64,000 nucleotides of DNA from Amyelois transitella (lineage: Eukaryota; Arthropoda; Insecta; Lepidoptera; Pyralidae): positions 5,008,001 through 5,072,000 of the forward strand of contig NC_083524.1 of assembly GCF_032362555.1 (NCBI RefSeq), given 5' to 3'. The notes under the pieces are model-generated. The model had not been told where the DNA came from. It saw only the letters and a program-made list of their open reading frames with translations, and did no database searches. Each line of letters begins with the position of its first letter. Within the stretch, counting starts at the first letter, position 1. A program made the translations under genes and the position numbers. Below are positions 14,001 to 25,447 of this stretch, piece by piece.

Positions 14001-17000
14001 AACAGCTGAACATGGCCTTTCAGTCTTTTCAAGACTGTTGGCTCTGTCTACCCCGCAAGGGATATAGACATGATGATATGTATGTATCTACAATAAACTG
14101 ACCTGCCAGTGCATAATTTCCGTGTAGCCCGCGTCCACAAGAGTGTTGCCAGTGTAATAGAAAGTCTCTGTCCCAATTTGGAACGTTATGGTCGTGGAGA
14201 GGTACTTGCAGTCTCGCGACAGCGTCGCTATGAAATGTCGGGTCACGTAGTCGTAGATACGCCACATGTCGCCTTCTAGTTCCGATTCGGCTGGAACAAA
14301 TTATATTGTATGTACTTTTTATTTATCTAATATTATACTATCTGTAAATCTTATGAGAATAAAGTTATTCTAAACCTTATTTGTATTTTACACTAAAAAG
14401 CTGACCTCTTTTATTAAGGGGGAGAAGACATTTTTATATACCAATTTTTAGAGTTGAACCAAGCCTAACACATCTGAGGAAACTGTATTTAAATAGTTTT
14501 CGCGTGATGCGAGTACAAAGATACAGACATAAATTCAAAAATCACATTTTTGGTTTCTGTTTACAATATATCTACCATTATGGATTTTTTATGTAACCAA
14601 CATACTTCAAGAACTCACATCGTTCAATTACTATTTTATTATATACTAGAGGCCGCCCGGGACTTCGTCCGCATGGAAACCCTATCAATCCCGCGGGATC
14701 TCCGGGATTATATAAAAAATAGCTTATACGTTATTATGGGTCTTCAGCTACCTACATACCAAATCTCATCGTTATCGGTTCAGTAGTTTTTGCGTGAAAG
14801 AGTAACAAACATCCATATTGACATCCTGACATACAAACTTTCGCATTTATAATATTAGTAGGATATGGATACGAATTAAGTAGTAGGGATTAGTAAGAAA
14901 GTAGGGTACTAAAATTTCATGTACCTATTTAAAAAAAAATCTTTAAACCTAACCTAAGTAAAGGATTCCCACGAGAAGGCAAATAAAGTTATAACTCACA
15001 AGCGGCCCTCATGGGTGTGATAGGGGGGTGGTCGCCGGCGTCGTGCCCTTTCTTGGGCCTGTTGATGCCGCTCGAGATCAGCGCGCGCACCTCCGCCCCC
15101 CACTTGTTCGAGTTCTGCTGTTGCCGAAGAGTGCCGCTGATGGACAAAACATACATACATACTTACATATTATCACGTATTTATCCCTTGCGGGGAAAGG
15201 CAGAGCGAACAGTCTTGAAAAGACTGAAAGGCCATGTTAGGCTGGATGGCTTTATAATGGAGTTGAGATTCAAATAGAGATAAGCTGCTAGCCCATCGCC
15301 TACAACAAGACATCCCAATTGGCATAAGTCCACCATTATCTTCTAAATCCAATAATTCTTTTTCTGTGCAATAAAGAGTTTACAAACAAACAAACAAGAC
15401 AAAATATTGAAATAAATAATTTAAATTATATCATATAGTTATACATTTCATTAATAAATAACCCTATAATCGGATTAAAAGTAATTGTTAAATTATTTAC
15501 ACATTCCATTCCAGTCATTTGCATCTCGTCTTGTGTTTGGTTATGGCAAATTTCTTTTCTAATTGGCAAAAATCTTCTCTATTCTTTTCAATTTCTGCTT
15601 TACTTCATGTCCCACCATAAAGTTGCTTTTTATAATATATTTTTTTAACTTACATGAGATCGAAGTTCTCAGAATAGCTTGTAGTCTCTGTACGTGGATA
15701 CGAAATGTAACCCTGTGTGTACAGGCGTTCTGCAATCTGGAAAAAAAATACAAACATTACTAATACATTGTACTAAGTTCACATTTGTGTATGTGTTATA
15801 CTAATTAATCATCTTCTTGTCATTATTGGCAAATATCAGCCACCTCCAGTAGCCAGGAGAAAGGTGGAAACAGCCGTGTGTTTCCAGCACTTTAGAATAG
15901 GACCGCTTCATATCCTCCAATAGAAGTCGTAAAGGGCGTCTAAAGGAATGGCTAATAAACTTTGGATTCTTCTGTTCTTCTGAGCAACCAACCTGTCGCT
16001 ATTTAATCATATACATAAATATCTCAATTCCATCATTTAAACATACAGCTGAAAAGGGCTTTACGAGAATTTTGTAGACATGACATTATGTACCTTTAGT
16101 TGTTTAGTTCTTTTGCGCAATAATTAAAGGAATTCATTCAAACCTGCATAGCATGATGAGGGCCCATCCCCAAGCCAGCAGACGCCACTCTCATCAGTTC
16201 GACTGTATTCAGGGCAGCCGGACGAGGCTTCACTTTCTCTTTTGCTTGAATATTGACAACACTACAAAAAGAAAGCATTGTTATACCTATTCTTTTATTA
16301 ATACTATGGTTCCTCAATTTATTTGTGAAATGTTTAAGTCACTTCTAGGATGAGACGATTTTCTCAAGTATTACAACAACAACAATATCGGAAATATATA
16401 TTATACAACAATGTTTAGATGTATGACCTTTAAGCCCATTTCTATTTCTCAATATAAAATAGCATAAATAATACTGTTCAAAAGTGTTAACTAATCTGAA
16501 ACTAATAACTTACGTTGCCTCCTTAATTTCCTTGATACCAGCAAGAAACATATTAGCAATATCCTTTTCAAAACTCCTCACTCTCTTCCACTCCAGTGGC
16601 AGCTCTCTTCCTTCCGAAGTAGATGCAGTTACCCTTAGTACCCAATAGGTCTCTGGTTTGAATGTCTGGATATCATCGTGACGTTGGACACAGAAACCGA
16701 GAGTTGGGGTCTGGCAAGGTCCGTAGGATATAAGGGAAGCATCCAGATCTCCGTATCTACCTGTCAATTTACATTTTCATTAAAAAACTGAAACACAATA
16801 CAAAGTATATTGATTTATAATTTGTTTTACAGATATTTTTATGTATACCTCAAAATCATACATGTTTTTAATCTATATATTTACATACATACATATAATC
16901 ATAGACATGAAAACAGTCAATGCTACAAAAGCAATAAATACCTTGAAAATATTTAGTCTGGAAGCGAGTAAAAGCACATCCAATCCTCAAATCTAATTCC

Positions 17001-18067
17001 TGTCTAGCATCTACACTCCGAGACTCATTCTCGTTGGGTCTGCCGAGGTTCAGCATGGCTGCCTTGATGTCCTTGTCCGTGATAGCAGAGAAGTGGGCTC
17101 GGTAGGTGACCAGGGGAGAACAAACATCCCCTTTCATATAGGGTGCTACACAACTCATCACCTGTAATAGCACGGTTATGTCACTCTTCACTCTCAGGGA
17201 ACTAAATAAAATCACTTTAATGAAAAAGCTGTTTGCAGTAGAAATACCAATACATAGTGTGAATTAACTTTATGGTTAAAAACAATAAACATGTCACTCA
17301 TAAGTGATAGCAAGCTTTGTAATGGAGTCTTTGAATCTTACCAAACATATTTACCTAATTATAACTAATACTTAAAAAATTATATTCAACATTTTAATTC
17401 GCATATTATATCTTATCTCAATTTATGGACCAATTTAATTTTATGTACTATGAATTTGAGCAAGTAGTTTTTACTTTCAGTGGTTTGCACATTTAGCAAT
17501 AAAATTAGCATATTAGATTGTCTATAATTTATTAATGTGGCATAGAATGATAGACCAAATAAATAAATAAATGATTTTGATGTGACTATTTACATTCATA
17601 CCTCAAAGCAAATGTTCTCCCCTTCCTTATCACAATCAAGCCATAGGATAAGATAATCACAACCCCTAGCTTCCTGAGCCAGAAAGGCAGGTATTCTGAG
17701 CCGAGGCATAGCCTCTTTCTTCTCAGTTGGGCAGCTGAAAAGCTCGATGGGATCCACTTTATCCCAATTATTATATTTGCCGGTGAAATCCAAACTCATA
17801 ACGTGACCGCAAACTGAAGTCATCTTGAAGTGAACCGGCTCATTTTTGAAGTTACCATTCCATTCGTGGATAGAACATGCCGAATTTGAACCTACAAAGT
17901 AAGATTACGAATGAACTTAGAAGTACAAATGAGATTTTCAACTCTTCTTGCAAAAATTCAATAGCATAACTCTCACCCTTATTGGTATTGCATTTTCCAT
18001 TACTGAGTATATTAGCGAGATTTTGGGCCAGCGACGGCTTCTCGGCCACCATCAAAGCAGTCTTCAT
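8084..18067 (-). CDS. Top3b: DNA topoisomerase 3-beta
   Basis: Type IA topoisomerase acting on single-stranded DNA and RNA, partner of TDRD3/FMRP in the known family. Exons (gene order): 17977-18067, 17602-17891, 16942-17161, 16514-16760, 16144-16261, 15654-15736, 15000-15136, 14103-14290, 13355-13471, 12516-12671, 11209-11463, 10575-10762, 9809-9958, 8752-8932, 8084-8215. They sum to 2553 nt, 850 aa (human 862), with all junctions in phase. N-terminal TOPRIM starts [15 protein letters not shown], with the acidic DCDKEGEN motif near residue 117. The catalytic tyrosine is Tyr335 in ISYPRTETT (human Tyr336). The C-terminal half has paired-Cys zinc ribbons (CGKC, CSHC, CPYC, CNSC, CGEC, CNRC, CGAC, CLYC). 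The last exon gives an Arg/Gly-rich RNA-binding tail (RGRGGRAR) and the family ending AAYFV. The 3-beta form is chosen over 3-alpha because similarity runs end to end. Many introns carry SINE copies. Confidence 0.97.
8485..8582 (-). repeat. SINE-like family A, 5' half
   Basis: Minus-strand head of the family: 'gccgtgtggtt' at the right end, then the 'tcccattgatgtcgtaaaag' type segment. Lies in Top3b intron 14. The (TATG)n tail is missing. Confidence 0.65.
8605..8707 (-). repeat. SINE-like family A, 3' half
   Basis: Contains the 'ggctctgtctaccccgcaag' type segment in reverse and then a (TA)n run at 8708-8730. Ends about 45 bp from the Top3b exon 14 donor. Confidence 0.65.
9466..9518 (+). repeat. 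LINE family B, 3' end fragment
   Basis: The sense strand ends 'tccggggaagaggcgtgatt' then 'ttatgtatgtaa', the 3' terminus of a non-LTR element seen in longer copies elsewhere in the window. Confidence 0.55.
9540..9798 (+). repeat. SINE-like family A, near full length
   Basis: Runs from 'gtccgtgtggttcccggcac' through 'ggcgactaaggggtaggctt' to 'gatatagacgtgacgatatg'. Its tail ends about 10 nt from the Top3b exon 13 donor. Confidence 0.75.
10029..10283 (+). repeat. Interspersed repeat family C
   Basis: Begins 'cttatattagaaagctgaag' and ends 'gcgaagtcgcaggcacagct'. A reverse copy lies at 20284-20455 and a truncated one at 11708-11797. Probably the tail of a non-LTR or Helitron-like family; not classified. 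Confidence 0.6.
11571..11707 (+). repeat. Interspersed repeat family D
   Basis: Shares 'aatcactacat-gtataaa', then '-tttaaaacttcacagctgat', with the copy at 49605-49793. Runs directly into a family C fragment. Confidence 0.5.
11708..11797 (+). repeat. Interspersed repeat family C, truncated
   Basis: Matches the first ~90 bp of the 10029-10283 copy, including 'gaagagtttgtttgtttgaa'. Confidence 0.55.
11921..12072 (-). repeat. LINE family B, 3' end fragment
   Basis: The minus strand translates to the C-terminal end of a non-LTR reverse transcriptase [20 protein letters not shown]-like, then [11 protein letters not shown]-like. A stop, 'gcgtgatttt' and a (TATG)n tail follow. Joined head to head with a family A copy. 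Confidence 0.65.
12073..12297 (+). repeat. SINE-like family A, headless
   Basis: Starts at 'acaaaaaagaataggaccac', lacking the first ~25 bp of the family, and runs to 'gatatagacgtgatta'. Together with the LINE piece it forms a composite with both tails pointing outward. Confidence 0.7.
12784..12839. repeat. Perfect 24-bp hairpin in Top3b intron 9
   Basis: Arms 12784-12807 and 12816-12839 are exact reverse complements with an 8-nt loop (attactag). The arms begin TAAAATATCAAATTAGTATA. Confidence 0.85.
12864..12940 (+). repeat. SINE-like family A, 3' end
   Basis: The last ~75 bp of the family plus a (TATG)n tail, starting 25 bp after the 24-bp hairpin at 12784-12839. Confidence 0.6.
13247..13354 (+). 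repeat. SINE-like family A, 3' half touching a splice site
   Basis: Runs from 'tatctcaattctatcttaaa' to 'gacgtgaccatgtatgtac'. On the minus strand the tail itself reads GTACATACATGG directly after Top3b exon 9, so it supplies the donor site. Confidence 0.75.
13831..14091 (+). repeat. SINE-like family A, full length
   Basis: Complete but diverged copy from 'tgccgtgtggttcccgacac' to a '(tatg)' tail that ends about 12 nt from the Top3b exon 8 donor. Confidence 0.75.
14647..14871 (+). repeat. Interspersed repeat family E
   Basis: From 'ggccgcccgggacttcgtcc' to 'tttataatattagtaggata', with 'ctacctacataccaaatctc' inside. The same family occurs at 33686-33872. Very common type in Lepidoptera; class not settled. 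Confidence 0.65.
15147..15325 (-). repeat. SINE-like family A, 3' part
   Basis: Reverse orientation. Its (TATG)n tail lies about 12 nt from the Top3b exon 7 acceptor. Confidence 0.65.
15884..16096 (+). repeat. SINE-like family A, old diverged copy
   Basis: Recognisable head ('cagccgtgtgtttccagcac') and body, with many substitutions. In Top3b intron 5. Confidence 0.55.
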
Positions 18068-18789
18068 AATGAATGCTTTTTAAATAACGTAAATGTGTTA
18101 AATTTCGTTAATAAAATCATTTACACTCATAACTCAGTCAGTTCTCACTCATCATCCCCTCTTTAACCTATATATTTTTTGTATTGTTTTGACATTGACA
18201 GTTAACTTTTGACATTGATAGGTAAAAATGCTGTAGGCAGGATATTCTTTCCAAGAATATGGCATTCGACGATAAGTATTAATCCCACGGATATTAGTAT
18301 TAAAATGAATAGGTCATCTCTCAAATTTAGTTCATACGGAACTACTTACAGCAAACCCTGGAAGTCTGAATTGATTTATCCATCTTATATGGACTCTTTC
18401 ATAAATTTACAGAATCTCTCATAAAGTTCCCCTTCCTCATTTAGCATGATAGACAACGTCTTGTCACTTACGCAGTCTGAGTATATGGGTAGTCCCACCC
18501 AAGTATTTAGCGCTCAGTTAAGACTCACGAGTCATAACATTGGTGTGCTAAAGATTTTTATATTAACCGTAGCGGTTTATGCCAAACATGGCAACAATTC
18601 ATTTCTGTATTTTCTGTTCTGTCAAATCAATCCAATCAAATCAATCAAATGTTATTCGCACTGGTACAAGCTGTGCCTGGTTTTTTGAAATCCTTGAAAT
18701 TTAACAAATAATGCGTGATCTTTTGATGAATTTTGTGTAGATGTTGAAAGCGTGATCGCACTATTTCATAAGAACGTAACGTTTTCATA
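18068..18789. promoter_or_regulatory. Shared head-to-head promoter region of Top3b and Ndfip
   Basis: Only 722 bp separate the Top3b start codon (minus) from the Ndfip start codon (plus), so both promoters and 5' UTRs must fit here unless there are distant leader exons. A short perfect palindrome, ATATTCTT-TCC-AAGAATAT, sits at 18242-18260. No TATA box at a convincing position. Transcription starts cannot be placed from sequence alone. Confidence 0.55.
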
Positions 18790-21700
18790 ATGGAAACCTA
18801 TAATCAATCAAACATGGTACGTGTTCATTGCAGTGGGTTCATATTGCAGTAATTTGTTTATTTATGTAACTCTTGATCACTGATAATATGTTTTGAATGC
18901 TATAGAATATCGTATTGTTTACAGAACCAACCTCGAGTTGAGAACTTGGGGCCGACAACACATTTAAGAGTGATGTTGCCTTCTTCAATGGAAACAAATG
19001 TACCTCCTCAATTTATTGATATAAGTAAGTGCAGCACAATATGTTCTTATCTGTTATTTCTCACGCTTATACACATACCAGAGTCATGATTAACACAACT
19101 AATATATTGAGAAATTGGAAAATTTAATAACAAAACATCTTGAGCATCTTCATTATGTTGTATTATTGATATTTATATAATAGCTAGATAGAAAATAATA
19201 TTGAGAATCGTGAACAACTTGAATAACCCTCCATTACACAATTAATGGAGGGTTATTCAAGTTGTTAAGAGATAATGAAACTGGCATTATAGGCAGGAAG
19301 AAGAATACATAGGTATTTAGAATAATGTGTGAAAAGTGTTTTTCATAGTTAAGCAGTTGATAAGATTTTACGCTTTAGCCAGCGTTATCTCAAGACTAAT
19401 AGATTATGTTGTTTGATTAGGTTTCTTATGTTAATATTAGCTGTTTTTGTGTTTATTTATAGAATTTTGGCCTCTTAAATGAGGTGTTATTTAAACATTT
19501 TTGACAATTAGCTTACACATATGTTTGTCATCATTAACAACCCGCCACATCTTTGGACATGGTACATACATAGCATCTAAGACTTGTAGATTATGTACCT
19601 TTTTGACTGCTTAAGAATTTTCATGAAGATTAGCCCTTACCAACAAACAAAGTAACAAACATTACCTCTTTATAATAGGTAGTAGGTATATGTAAAACTG
19701 AATCTGTGATGCTTTTTCTAATAATTGATCCAGGAAAAGTTCATGTCCAAATGTAAAAAGGCAAATGGTCTGATTATTTGGAATTAAACAAGGGCTGCAT
19801 TGTGGGGGGTCCAGGACTGCTATGCCTAATTGAATTTGATGTATTACTTACATGCAATGACACATGACAATATAAATAAGCCAATGCCATTCCCACGTAT
19901 ATATTTTCCTCCTAGGCCTACTGGAAGAAATTTCTTTAGTAATAAGTAGTGTCCTTGTAAAAAAGATTTTCTAAGCCTAAGTTGCTATGCTGCTTTTTCT
20001 CTTTATTTTATACACATATATGTATAGACAAATAAGTTACTATTTTTTAATTTACTACAGATACTATGCAGGACATCCCCCCACCGCAGGCGGACTTCTC
20101 CGCTCCACCGCCGTACGACGTGGCCACCAACTCCAAACTGCCCACCTATGAGGAGGTGCAGCGGGAAAAACAAATGGAGGGGGACGGCCCACCACAGGTG
20201 CCTACACTTAGACTTAGGCAATTTGAGTGTCAGAGAACCTAAAATGATTGAATTTGTCTATTCTTATCAATCCTTATGTAGTACTAGCTGTGCCTGCAAC
20301 TTTGTCCGCGTGGTATAGTTATTTTGGCCATCATTGAAGCCCTCAAGGATGGATATTTTTCCCTGCTATTTTCACATTTTCCATTATTTCTTCGCTCCTT
20401 AAAGTTTCAGCATGATGTTATATAGTCTAAAGCCTATAAAGATATATGTCATCACAAAATGATCTTTAATAGATAAAGACGACAATCTTAATTTGCTAAA
20501 CATGTACACCTACATACATTTGTGGTTTTATAGTTTCTGAGTAATACTATCCTTTGCCAGTTACAGGTGTGTAAATATAAATTGAATGAAACAACGAAAA
20601 ATTTCCTATACTATACAATTCATACCTACCCGTGACATGTGGTTTATTCAATTGTTTTGTTTAATCATATAGTTATAACGACCGACTACTATATTATGAG
20701 TAATCAAGAATTAGTTTTGTTTATCTTTGTCTTAGCGTGTACCCCATTGCACTTCGCCGCTTTTCTTTGAGACATCAGCAATTACATTCAACATAAAACC
20801 ACTCATCTTTCCTGGAGGGATAGGCAGAGACAACATCCTTCCACTTGTCACGATCCTTGCATATTTCTTTCGTTTTATTCTCTTCATGCCAGGTCCATTG
20901 GCTTAGGGTACTCTTAACCTGATGGCTTATTCACGAACATTGATAGTTAATATGTCTTTCTGCCTTCTCTATCTATATTTAAGGTAATGTAAAATATTAA
21001 AAAGAGAGGTTTTGTCTAACAAAACTGAACCTTATCTCCACAGATGCAAGGTCCACCACCACACCACCCCACGTTCGCGGCGTTCGTGACAGTGGACCGC
21101 GGAGACGCCAGTACTGATCAGCTCGACCCTGAGAATAGCCTGCTGGGAACAGATTTCATGTTCTTGACGTCATTCTTTGGTGAGTTTAACTGATGTTGTA
21201 TGTAAATTATTGCTTTTTTACTTCTGATCCTGTAGCCATTGACTTATGTCATGCGAAAATAAGTTTGTATGTTACCTCTTCCTATTTAAACCACTTCTAC
21301 ATGAAAATTCAAGAGTACAGAAAGTTGGTTTTTAGTATGTTTGACATGTGTGTCAGAATGGCGGGTGTACCTCACGGATTTTAATATCTGTTTTGGATTA
21401 AAAACGTACCTGATGTGTACCTCAGTGTACCTCTCCTAAAAATCTGTGTACCTCCTTCTATGTAAAGATTTTAAATAAAATAGGTACACCCGCCATCCTG
21501 ACGTCAGGACCGCGGGTGTACTTCTAGTTAGCATAAGTAGGTAAGTAAACTGTATATGTAGATTTGGTACCTTTTGTGTACCTGCAAAAGCAAATATTAA
21601 TTAAATAAAAAATATTAAGGGTGCTGAGAAAATGAAAAAAATTTTTTTTTCTATGACGTCATTTTTAAGGTTACGTACCCAAAGGGTAAAACCGGACCCT

Positions 21701-23165
21701 ATTACTAAGCCTCCACTGTCTGTCTGTCTGTCCGTCTGTCTCCAGGCTGTAAATAAACCGTGATAGCTAGAGAGCTGAAATTTTCACAAATGATGTATTT
21801 CTGTTGCCGCTATGACAACAAATACTAAAAATGATAGTACGGAACCCTTCGTGCGCGAGTCCGACTCACACTTGGCCGATTTTTATTGCATAAAAATAAC
21901 TAAGTACAGTATTAATTACTTAAAATAAATTAAATTAATGACACCTGTTATAATTAATTTATTTTTAGTTACTTATACTGTAGTTATTTTTATAAAATAA
22001 AAACGACGTCAAAGAAAAGAAACTTTTTTTTTTCATTTTTTCAGCAACCTTAATATTTTTTATTTAATTAATATTTGTTTCTGCAGGTACACAAGAGGTA
22101 CCAAATCTACATATACAGTTTACTTACTTACATATGCTAACTAGAAGTACACCCGCGGTCCTGACGTCAGGATGGCGGGTGTACCTATTTTATTTAAAAT
22201 CTTTACATAGAAGGAGGTACACAGATTTTTAGGAGAGGTACACTGAGGTACACTTCAGGTACGTTTTTAATCCAAAACAGATATTAAAATCCGTGAGGTA
22301 CACCCGCCATTCTGACACACATTGTTTGACAGATTTTTCTCCAAATAATTCTACTTTACAGTTCTAGTCTACTTGTCAATGTGCTTTTGTGTCCTTTGGT
22401 CAGCACAGTGTTACCATACATACCTGATAACAGAATTAACTATATAACAATACAAGCAAAATTGGCAAATCTTTTGTAATGAAAATCAGCCTAAAATAAT
22501 AGCTTTAATAGATTTTTAAAATGTTTATACCGATTTTCTATTATATTTATTTATTTATTTTAGTGGCATTCCTGTTCAACTGGATCGGCTTTCTACTCCT
22601 GATGTGTTTCTGTCACACGGTGGCCAGCCGCTACGGAGCCCTGGCCGGCTTCGGGCTGTCTCTGGCGAAGTGGACGCTCATCGTCAAGCACTCCACCGAG
22701 CTCGCGTCGCACGAGAACTCCTGGCTGTGGTGGCTCATCATGGCTTTTGGTTGGTGATCATCATTGATACTTAATTATAAAGGGAAAAGATTTCTGTTTG
22801 CGATTTTTGTTCCCCCTTCTGGTGCTATTCCTGGAAACATTCTAACCTCATTGGGGTGGAGCCCAGGGTGCGTCTTTTGACCACGGTCCTGGATTGAGGA
22901 AGTCAGATTTTTAGATAATGTAAGAAATAGAGTGGCCCCACTCTAATGCCCTACAAATTATTTGATCCACAGATTCCCTTAGTCGCCTTTAACGACATCC
23001 ACGGGAAAGAGATAAAGTCCTAAGTCCTACTTTAATGCCTTACAATTTATTTGACCCACAGGTATTCTTATCTGCATCCGTGCTGTAATCCAGTACCTCA
23101 ACATCAAGCGCGGATGGCGTCTGCTCTCTGGCACGGCTCAAGAGCGACTGCTGTTCTTCTATTAG
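18790..23165 (+). CDS. Ndfip: Ndfip, NEDD4 family-interacting membrane protein
   Basis: Endosomal/Golgi adaptor that recruits NEDD4-family ubiquitin ligases through PY motifs. Exons: 18790-18816, 18925-19024, 20061-20197, 21044-21179, 22564-22749, 23062-23165; total 690 nt, 229 aa (human NDFIP1 221 aa). The cytosolic N-terminal half carries a PPPY motif at residues 58-61 and LPTY at 69-72, the WW-domain binding sites. The C-terminal half has three membrane segments. The first is in the family signature LLGTDFMFLTSFF followed by AFLFNWIGF; then comes RYGALAGFGLSLAKW and a WLWW segment, ending ERLLFFY, close to the family's RVLFIY end. The 9-codon first exon is a prediction: it has the right phase, a GTACGT donor and an upstream start, but there is little homology at the very N-terminus. 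Intron 4 is enlarged by a fold-back element. Confidence 0.93.
19213..19266. repeat. Perfect 24-bp hairpin in Ndfip intron 2
   Basis: Arms 19213-19236 and 19243-19266 are exact reverse complements with a 6-nt loop (cacaat). The arms begin AACAACTTGAATAACCCTCC. Confidence 0.85.
20284..20455 (-). repeat. Interspersed repeat family C
   Basis: Reverse complement of the 10029-10283 copy: 'ctagctgtgcctgcaacttt', then 'ccatcattgaagccctcaag'. In Ndfip intron 3. Confidence 0.55.
20795..20960 (-). repeat. LINE family B, 3' end fragment
   Basis: Diverged copy of the non-LTR 3' end: 'tttcctggagggataggcag', then 'ccttccacttgtcacgatcc'. Confidence 0.55.
21346..22322. mobile_element. Fold-back element with ~0.37-kb inverted arms (977 bp including a nested insertion)
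   Basis: The left end ATGTGTGTCAGAATGGCGGG is the exact reverse complement of the right end. Near-identical inverted arms run inward through 'gtcctgacgtcagg' and a 'tatgtagatttggtacc' stretch down to a small central loop near 21955. The element is flanked by the 8-bp duplication TGTTTGAC (21338-21345 and 22323-22330). The left arm is interrupted by a second repeat at 21668-21878. It lies in intron 4 of Ndfip and would form a very long hairpin in the pre-mRNA. The 8-bp duplication fits hAT-like insertion, but the ends are not typical hAT; a fold-back Mutator-like element would usually have 9 bp. Confidence 0.85.
21668..21878 (+). mobile_element. Short interspersed element nested in the fold-back arm
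   Basis: A 211-bp insertion present in the left arm and absent from the right arm. It is bracketed by the 7-bp duplication ATTTTTA (21661-21667 and 21879-21885). It contains the widespread insect repeat signature 'ggaacccttcgtgcgcgag' followed by 'tccgactcacacttggcc'. A (GTCT)n run lies near 21718-21742. Confidence 0.8.
22968..23024 (-). repeat. SINE-like family A fragment
   Basis: Short piece 'cccttagtcgcctttaacga' plus flanking family sequence, in Ndfip intron 5. Confidence 0.45.
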
Positions 23166-25447
23166 ATGTCGCACTAGCTTTCTCTCTCACTCTCACCTAA
23201 CGTGTGCGGTTGTGCAAGAAAGAGATGGGTGTAAATATGTTCGTTCGTCTAGATGTACACACGTTTAAAATGTTCTAAATGCATTAGAGCAAATGTTAAG
23301 GCGTGTTTTACTGTTTTAGAAGAATATTACGGGCTTAAATTATTTTTTAAGAAATCAAATTTCTTTGAAATTTTATGACAATATTTTTTATTGTTTTTAT
23401 GAAGTAGTGTATGAACCATAAGGTATGTCAATTTGTTATGCTACAAAAGCAGTGATACTTTAAAAGCATGCTGATTTATAGCAGTAAACATGCAAGCTGT
23501 ACAAGGATAAAATCTGTTCATATTATAAAATCGAGTTTGAGTTGCCAGAAACGATGTATGATATTTTATTTGCGTTCTATAAAATAAAATTGAATTATTT
23601 TTATAAAATCTGATAAAGCTAGGGCTTAAAAAGATGTCTATAATAATGATAATACAATATTTAATATCATTCGATTTATGAAGTAAATATTTCCGTAAAA
23701 TGTGATTCGTCAATGTCCACACTAATGTTACCCAATCAAATTTCTTCATTCTACGCCTACCTAATATAAATTAATAACATTTTAAGTATAATTCGTACCG
23801 ATAAAAATTTTAACTTGGTACTTACTAAAATAAACTAGACTTTACTCACTCATCTAAGATTAAATCAATATTTCTACCTATTTGGTCTTAACCAATTTAA
23901 CATTAAAAAGAATTAACATGTCATCTTTAACAAATGTTCTCCACTGATTGTTCTTCTTTATTATAAAATAAAGTTTTATTAATTAATCCCCATGGAAGTG
24001 AATCCCCGAGGCATAGCCACTGGATTGTTTTGCTCACAATTATAATAATATTTTAGTATTTACGTCAATACCCACACTTAATTTATAACACCTCTTTTTG
24101 CGTCGGTGGTTAAGAATATTTTTATTTTGTAACAAGGTTATAATGGTCGTGCCACATCTGAAAATTCATAAGAAACACATCCAGCCATAATTTAGATTTT
24201 ATTTGGGTGCTTACTAACATTTACTTTAAGTGTCATACTAACTCTCGAATAATGTGTGATGATAAAGATCATTCCAATAAATAAAGACAGGTACATTAAT
24301 ATCTATCCCTATACTGTAAATATTTTATTTGTACAGGGTGATTATATATTCACAAACTATGTAATTTTCACCTTTCTCAATAAATATTAAAACCAAAAAT
24401 ATTTTATGCAACTTCAAATTTTTGTGCAATAACTGTGACATATGGAAATGTTAAATAACTTGTGTAAGTATGAAATATTTTATATCATAATTATGTGAAA
24501 TCAAATTATTGTACATTACATACATATTCTTATTCAGGTCTAAGCCAGCACGTTATTTCATCGCAAAAATTGAGATGTGTAAATGGTGCATATTAACATC
24601 ACTCATACATTTGTATGATTAAATAATTCGATGTACCCTGCGCTGCTTGTGAATAATATGGAGTTAGCCACAAGAACATTAAAAGTAAAAATGAAAATTG
24701 AAATTAAGCCTGCGTTGAAATGAAAGCCTTGTGTTGTAATTATTACGGTTTAATTTAACAAAATATACACTGATTTTTTTCGCCATGAGCTGTTGTAATT
24801 CTCCCGTTTCAGAAATTCTACTTTAGGGAACACGACATAAAGCTTAAAATTACTAACGCAAGGTAAAGGTGAATTTACAACATAAAATAAACCATGGTAC
24901 GAAGGGATTGTCGAATGAAATGGCAAGTGACAGAATGAAGGACACTAACACACGTAAGAAGTGGGATAACTTAGCGAAGAAAAAGTACAGTCGAATTGGA
25001 TTTAGCTTGACTAATGTAAAACGTTTAAGAACAAAAGGACAAAAGTTATATTTCGATGCCTTATATTGAATAGGTGTTCAGTGAGACACATTGGAAATTA
25101 TACATTTGAAACGTACATTTTTCTTTGTGGCCCATTGTACCCGAAATAATATGTATTGTGGCTAACCATGTCGCGTTCACATGGCGTTTGGTTCAAAGAT
25201 TTTAGTAAAATAAGTGTATATTAATGTTTGAGGTCTTAAATGTGAGTCGCTTTTACCAATTTCGCACCAAAAACTGTATATTTTATTAGAATTTGATTTT
25301 AAATTAATATTATACTTTTGTTAGTGCAATGATGTCTAGTGCAGAATTTTTAGGTGTAATAAATATGTTAAATATTGGATCCAGAACGTGGTTTTAATCA
25401 ATCATCTTTTCCATATTTCTTGGACAATTACGGTTCATTTTAGATTC

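Noticed and set aside
15011-15277. Plus-strand frames over Top3b exon 7
   Set aside because: Antisense shadow running into a SINE copy; the minus strand reads [14 protein letters not shown], a core Top3b motif.
19213-19266. Hairpin as a microRNA precursor
   Set aside because: The stem is perfect and only 24 bp with a 6-nt loop; animal pre-miRNAs are longer and have bulges. The same applies to the 12784 and 31907 hairpins.
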